Shown here piece after piece: positions 6,072 through 8,571 of a stretch of 8,571 nt of DNA. A program made the translations under genes and the position numbers. Numbering within the stretch: the first letter of the stretch is position 1; every line of letters begins with the position of its first letter. Under the pieces are notes generated by a model. It was not told the origin of the DNA, did no database searches, and saw only the letters and a list, made by a program, of their open reading frames with translations. This stretch comes from Firmicutes bacterium UBA995 (lineage in GTDB: Bacteria > Bacillota > Sulfobacillia > UBA995): assembly GCA_002291985.1 (NCBI GenBank), contig DBBB01000041.1, positions 1-8,571 on the forward strand, given 5' to 3'.

Positions 6072-8365
6072 GACGGTGGGCTGCCGAGGAGCTGCCGCAG
6101 CCGGTCCTCGCCGCCCGCCCGCAGGATGCTCAGGGTTGCCCCCTTGCCGCCGGGCCCTAGCTCGGAAGCCGGGCCCACACAGGAAGGACAGCCGTCCGCG
6201 CAAGGGCACGCGTCCGCGAGTTCGCGGCAAGCCCCCAACAAATCCAGGTGGAGTTCATATAGCTTGTCGGCGAACCCCACTCCCCCCGGGTAGCGTTCAT
6301 AGATGTACACGGTGGGAAGGCGCGTGAAAGGGGAGCGAACCTCCACCACCGATCGGATGTCCCGGACATCGCACAGCAGGTAAAGGGGGGCGATGTGCAC
6401 CAGGAGGTTCGCCACCCCCAGCAGGCCGGCCTCGAGTTCCTGGGGTCGCAGGCCGGAGTACGCTTCCTCGGACAGGTACAACCAGTAAGCGGTGGTGTGC
6501 ATTTGCTCTTCCGGCAAGCGTATGGGGCCCGATCCCAGGTTCTCATGGGTCCCGAAGCGGATCTTCTTGAACATGGTGGGCAAGGACGTGACCAGAACTT
6601 CGCCGGAACTGCGGCCCAGCCGCCGGAGGGGGTCGTCCCGGAAACGCGCCAGCACCTTGATGCTCACGGCGGAACTGGCGTCGGTGTAATAGTCGACCTC
6701 TACCGGACGCACATACGCCTTCTTCTCGTCGTAGTCGAGTTTCTCGACCTGGTACTGGTCGGATTCATGAAGGTAGATGGCCTCTTCATGCAAGAGCAGG
6801 GGAGCGCTGAAGCGGTCGACCTCGCCGATCGCCCGGGCGGTGGGCCCGGTCACATCGATGATGACGAAGTTCTCGGCCGATGCCGAACGGAGGCTGATCT
6901 CTTCCGCGGGATAGGTCTCCGCCATCCAGTGCCACCGCTCTGGCGTGCGATGGACGATGGCGGCGGCCGCCAGTTGCTCGAGGATGGGTTCCACGGGTGC
7001 CGTGCCCAGACTTTCGCTGCGCTGAAAAGGCAACTCGAAGGCGGCGCACTTGACGTGGCCGGCCAGGATCTGGGGATTGTCCGGGTTGATCAGCCCGTGC
7101 TCGGGGGACCGGCCGAAGAAATAGTCGGGGTGATTCACCAGGTACTGATTCAGCGGGCTGGAATCCGCGATCATTACCGCCGCGGAGGGGCCGGTACGCC
7201 GCCCCGCCCTCCCTGCCTGCTGCCAGGCGCTGGCTATGCTGCCGGGATAGCCGGCCATGACCACCGCGTCCAACTGCCCGACATCGATCCCGAGTTCCAG
7301 GGCGCTGGTGCTGACGGCCACCTGTACCTTGCCTTCTCGCAGACCGCGCTCGATCTCCCGGCGCTCGTGGGGGAGATAGCCGCCACGGTATCCTCGCACC
7401 GCCGCTTCTCCCGCCCCGGGCAGGATGCCCGCCGCGGCGCGTTTCAGGTAGGTTACCAGCACTTCCGTTGAAAGGCGGCTGCGGGCGAAAACCAGCATGG
7501 GTACACCCGCGCGCAAGAAACGCCCGGCCAAGTCGGCCGTTTCCAGGAGGGAACTGCGGCGGATGCCAAGCTCCCGGTCGACGACCGGGGGGTTATACAG
7601 GATGAAGTGCTTCTCGCCTGCCGGGGCGCCGTTATCATCGATCAGCGTGACCGGCTCTTCGATCAGCCGGGAGGCCAGTTCGGCGGGATTGGCTATGGTG
7701 GCCGAACACAGGATGAACTGGGGCCGGGTGCCGTAAAAGGCGGCCACCCGCTTGAGCCGGCGGATCAGGTTGGCGAGGTGGCTGCCGAACACCCCCCGGT
7801 ACTGGTGAACTTCGTCGATCACGACGAAGCGGAGCCGCTGAAACAGCCGCAGCCACCGGGTATGGTGGGGGAGGATACCCGTGTGCAACATGTCGGGATT
7901 GGTGACGATGATGTGGCCGGCCGAACGGATGGGCGCCCGGGCGGAACGGGGGGTATCGCCGTCATAGGTGTAGGTCTTCAAGTTCAGTTCGGCGCCGCAC
8001 AACTCCTTGAGTTCGGCCAACTGGTCCTGAGACAGGGCCTTGGTGGGGAAGAGGTAGAGGGCGCGATCCGAACCGTCGCGGAGCACGTGGTCGACGACGG
8101 GAAGATTGTAGCACAGCGTCTTGCCGGAGGCGGTAGGGGTGACCACGACCACGTTCTCGCCCCGGGCTATTGCATCCAGCGCTTGCGCCTGATGGGAGTA
8201 CAGACGGGAAATGCCCCGGCGCTGCATTGCCGAGATCAAGGAGGGATGCAGCCAGGGGGGAAAAGGGGCTAGGCTTGCGGGCCGGCTGGAAATAGTCCGC
8301 CAGCAGGTCACATTACGGGATGCCTTGCCCTTGGCCAGCTCCTCGAGCACTTCCTGCAGAGGCAC
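6068..8365 (-). CDS. mrfA: MrfA (YprA) DExH-box helicase with C-terminal DUF1998 zinc-binding domain
   Basis: MrfA is a superfamily 2 DNA helicase that, with MrfB, repairs mitomycin C adducts in B. subtilis. The 765-residue product carries the full motor: Q-motif-like LYSHQAQALDAI (55-66), Walker A TPTASGKT (76-83), TNPDML (155-160), DEVH box (184-187), SAT (221-223), STSALELGID (352-361) and motif VI QQAGRAGRR (382-390). The second half is the YprA-type extension ending in DUF1998, with a cysteine cluster CPCADGCPSC (720, 722, 726, 729) followed by VGP, the family's presumed zinc or Fe-S site. Length and motif order match the Bacillus protein. The start is GTG 8365, 6 bases after a GAGGTGG ribosome binding site. 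mrfB follows with a 4-base ATGA overlap. The upstream promoter contains a LexA-type operator, so induction by DNA damage is likely. Other YprA-like helicases exist, but the adjacent mrfB makes this assignment firm. Confidence 0.94.
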   Translation of the reverse strand: MPLQEVLEELAKGKASRNVTCWRTISSRPASLAPFPPWLHPSLISAMQRRGISRLYSHQAQALDAIARGENVVVVTPTASGKTLCYNLPVVDHVLRDGSDRALYLFPTKALSQDQLAELKELCGAELNLKTYTYDGDTPRSARAPIRSAGHIIVTNPDMLHTGILPHHTRWLRLFQRLRFVVIDEVHQYRGVFGSHLANLIRRLKRVAAFYGTRPQFILCSATIANPAELASRLIEEPVTLIDDNGAPAGEKHFILYNPPVVDRELGIRRSSLLETADLAGRFLRAGVPMLVFARSRLSTEVLVTYLKRAAAGILPGAGEAAVRGYRGGYLPHERREIERGLREGKVQVAVSTSALELGIDVGQLDAVVMAGYPGSIASAWQQAGRAGRRTGPSAAVMIADSSPLNQYLVNHPDYFFGRSPEHGLINPDNPQILAGHVKCAAFELPFQRSESLGTAPVEPILEQLAAAAIVHRTPERWHWMAETYPAEEISLRSASAENFVIIDVTGPTARAIGEVDRFSAPLLLHEEAIYLHESDQYQVEKLDYDEKKAYVRPVEVDYYTDASSAVSIKVLARFRDDPLRRLGRSSGEVLVTSLPTMFKKIRFGTHENLGSGPIRLPEEQMHTTAYWLYLSEEAYSGLRPQELEAGLLGVANLLVHIAPLYLLCDVRDIRSVVEVRSPFTRLPTVYIYERYPGGVGFADKLYELHLDLLGACRELADACPCADGCPSCVGPASELGPGGKGATLSILRAGGEDRLRQLLGSPPS

Positions 8366-8371
8366 CCGGGC

Positions 8372-8378
8372 CCACCTC
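8372..8378 (-). promoter_or_regulatory. Ribosome binding site of mrfA
   Basis: On the minus strand GAGGTGG ends 6 bases before GTG 8365. It matches the core anti-Shine-Dalgarno pairing and supports that GTG as the start. The predicted transcription start lies at about 8378-8379, so the leader would be only about 13 bases long, with the ribosome binding site at its very 5' end. Confidence 0.7.
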
Positions 8379-8384
8379 GCCCCA

Positions 8385-8413
8385 ACTCTAACACGAACAC
8401 ATGTTCAGGTCAA
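8385..8413 (-). promoter_or_regulatory. Sigma-A-type promoter of mrfAB
   Basis: Read on the minus strand: -35 TTGACC (8408-8413; 5 of 6 to TTGACA), a spacer of exactly 17 bases (8391-8407), and -10 TAGAGT (8385-8390; 4 of 6 to TATAAT). The expected transcription start is around 8378-8379. The promoter lies 20 bases upstream of the mrfA GTG, and the LexA-type box fills most of its spacer. Confidence 0.65.
8394..8407. promoter_or_regulatory. LexA (DinR) SOS box in the mrfAB promoter
   Basis: CGAACACATGTTCA matches the Bacillus LexA/DinR operator consensus CGAACRNRYGTTYC at 13 of 14 positions; only the last base differs. It contains a perfect inverted repeat, GAACA-CA-TGTTC (8395-8406). It lies entirely between the -35 and -10 of the mrfA promoter, where a bound repressor would block RNA polymerase. 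RecA-stimulated cleavage of LexA after DNA damage would then switch on mrfAB. The lexA gene itself is not in the window, so its presence in this genome is assumed. Confidence 0.72.
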
Positions 8414-8439
8414 GGCCGGCTTGCCAGGCCGGCTTGCCA
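8414..8439. repeat. Perfect tandem duplication of a 13-base unit between divergent promoters
   Basis: GGCCGGCTTGCCA occurs twice head to tail (8414-8426 and 8427-8439) without a mismatch. Each unit contains the self-complementary GCCGGC. The pair begins immediately next to the mrfA -35, and its second copy supplies the TTGCCA that serves as the rightward -35. The duplication may simply be recent slippage, or it may place a paired binding site between the promoters. Confidence 0.75.
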
Positions 8440-8462
8440 CGCGCGACACATCGCAGTAGAAT
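8434..8462 (+). promoter_or_regulatory. Rightward sigma-A-type promoter, divergent from mrfAB
   Basis: The -35 is TTGCCA (8434-8439; 5 of 6), the spacer 17 bases (8440-8456) and the -10 TAGAAT (8457-8462; 5 of 6). The expected start is near 8469. It lies 26 bases upstream of the ATG at 8488 and is a better consensus match than the mrfA promoter. The LexA-type box is 27 bases upstream of its -35, outside the core promoter, so direct repression of this promoter by LexA is uncertain. Confidence 0.6.
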
Positions 8463-8463
8463 G

Positions 8464-8473
8464 CCATTAATGG
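8464..8473. promoter_or_regulatory. 10-base palindrome at the predicted rightward transcription start
   Basis: CCATTAATGG is a perfect palindrome centred at about the expected +1 of the rightward promoter and lies just downstream of its -10. This is a classic repressor position, so it may be an operator. No known regulator is recognised from the sequence, and a palindrome of this length can arise by chance. Confidence 0.3.
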
Positions 8474-8487
8474 TGGGAGGCAGGAAA

Positions 8488-8571
8488 ATGGCTCTTCGTC
8501 GAAGTTTCCCAAGTGTCGCCTGCAGCCGCGATGCAACTGTTCAGCCTGCCGCCGTGTCTCAGCGCGAGACG
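8488..8571 (+). CDS. Start of an unidentified divergent gene, runs off the window
   Basis: ATG 8488 follows GGGAGG (8475-8480) with a 7-base spacer and lies behind a good divergent promoter. The frame stays open for all 28 codons to the window edge, giving MALRRSFPSVACSRDATV and a further ten residues. I do not recognise the product. Only about half of its codons end in G or C, well below the neighbouring genes, so it may be an imported gene, a small peptide, or not a gene at all. An in-frame ATG at 8461 overlaps the -10 and is unlikely to be used. The next part of the contig would settle this. Confidence 0.4.
   Translation, partial: MALRRSFPSVACSRDATVQPAAVSQRET

Noticed and set aside
6072..6230. 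Upstream extension of mrfB to about 6230
   Set aside because: The extra 53 residues are an arginine/glycine/proline-rich shadow of the mrfA 3' end, and the ATGA overlap gives a natural start at 6071.

Overview
The window is a stretch of chromosome from a GC-rich bacterium, very probably a high-GC member of the Bacillota (Firmicutes). The evidence is the gene set (a uppP / ftsK-spoIIIE / rodZ neighbourhood and a yprA-yprB pair), strong GGAGG-type ribosome binding sites, frequent GTG starts, and a DinR/LexA box of the Bacillus type. The genus cannot be named from the sequence. Nothing looks like a phage, transposon, CRISPR array, tRNA or rRNA.

Layout, left half (+ strand): the 3' end of uppP (undecaprenyl-diphosphate phosphatase); ftsK/spoIIIE (DNA translocase), whose first membrane segment lies in a different frame from the rest; a 273-base gap holding an unexplained coding-like stretch on the opposite strand; asnS (asparaginyl-tRNA synthetase); and rodZ (membrane-anchored helix-turn-helix protein) 22 bases behind asnS. 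These genes serve envelope synthesis, chromosome segregation, translation and cell shape. The ftsK-rodZ proximity recalls the spoIIIE-ymfM region of Bacillus, here with asnS inserted.

Layout, right half (- strand): a two-gene operon, mrfA (yprA, DExH helicase) and mrfB (yprB, DEDD-type exonuclease), joined by an ATGA stop/start overlap. In B. subtilis these two proteins form an excision repair route for mitomycin C damage. It converges on rodZ across a 97-base gap.

The most informative part is the divergent region at 8366-8487. The mrfA promoter reads TTGACC-N17-TAGAGT, and a 13/14 match to the Bacillus LexA operator consensus lies wholly inside the 17-base spacer, so the repair operon is probably under SOS control. 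A second, back-to-back sigma-A-type promoter (TTGCCA-N17-TAGAAT) points right. It has a perfect 10-base palindrome at the expected transcription start and a good ribosome binding site before an unidentified reading frame that runs off the window. A perfect 13-base tandem duplication lies between the two promoters.

No wholly new system is evident. The best leads are SOS control of mrfAB, the unknown divergent gene, the ftsK frameshift and the antisense remnant.
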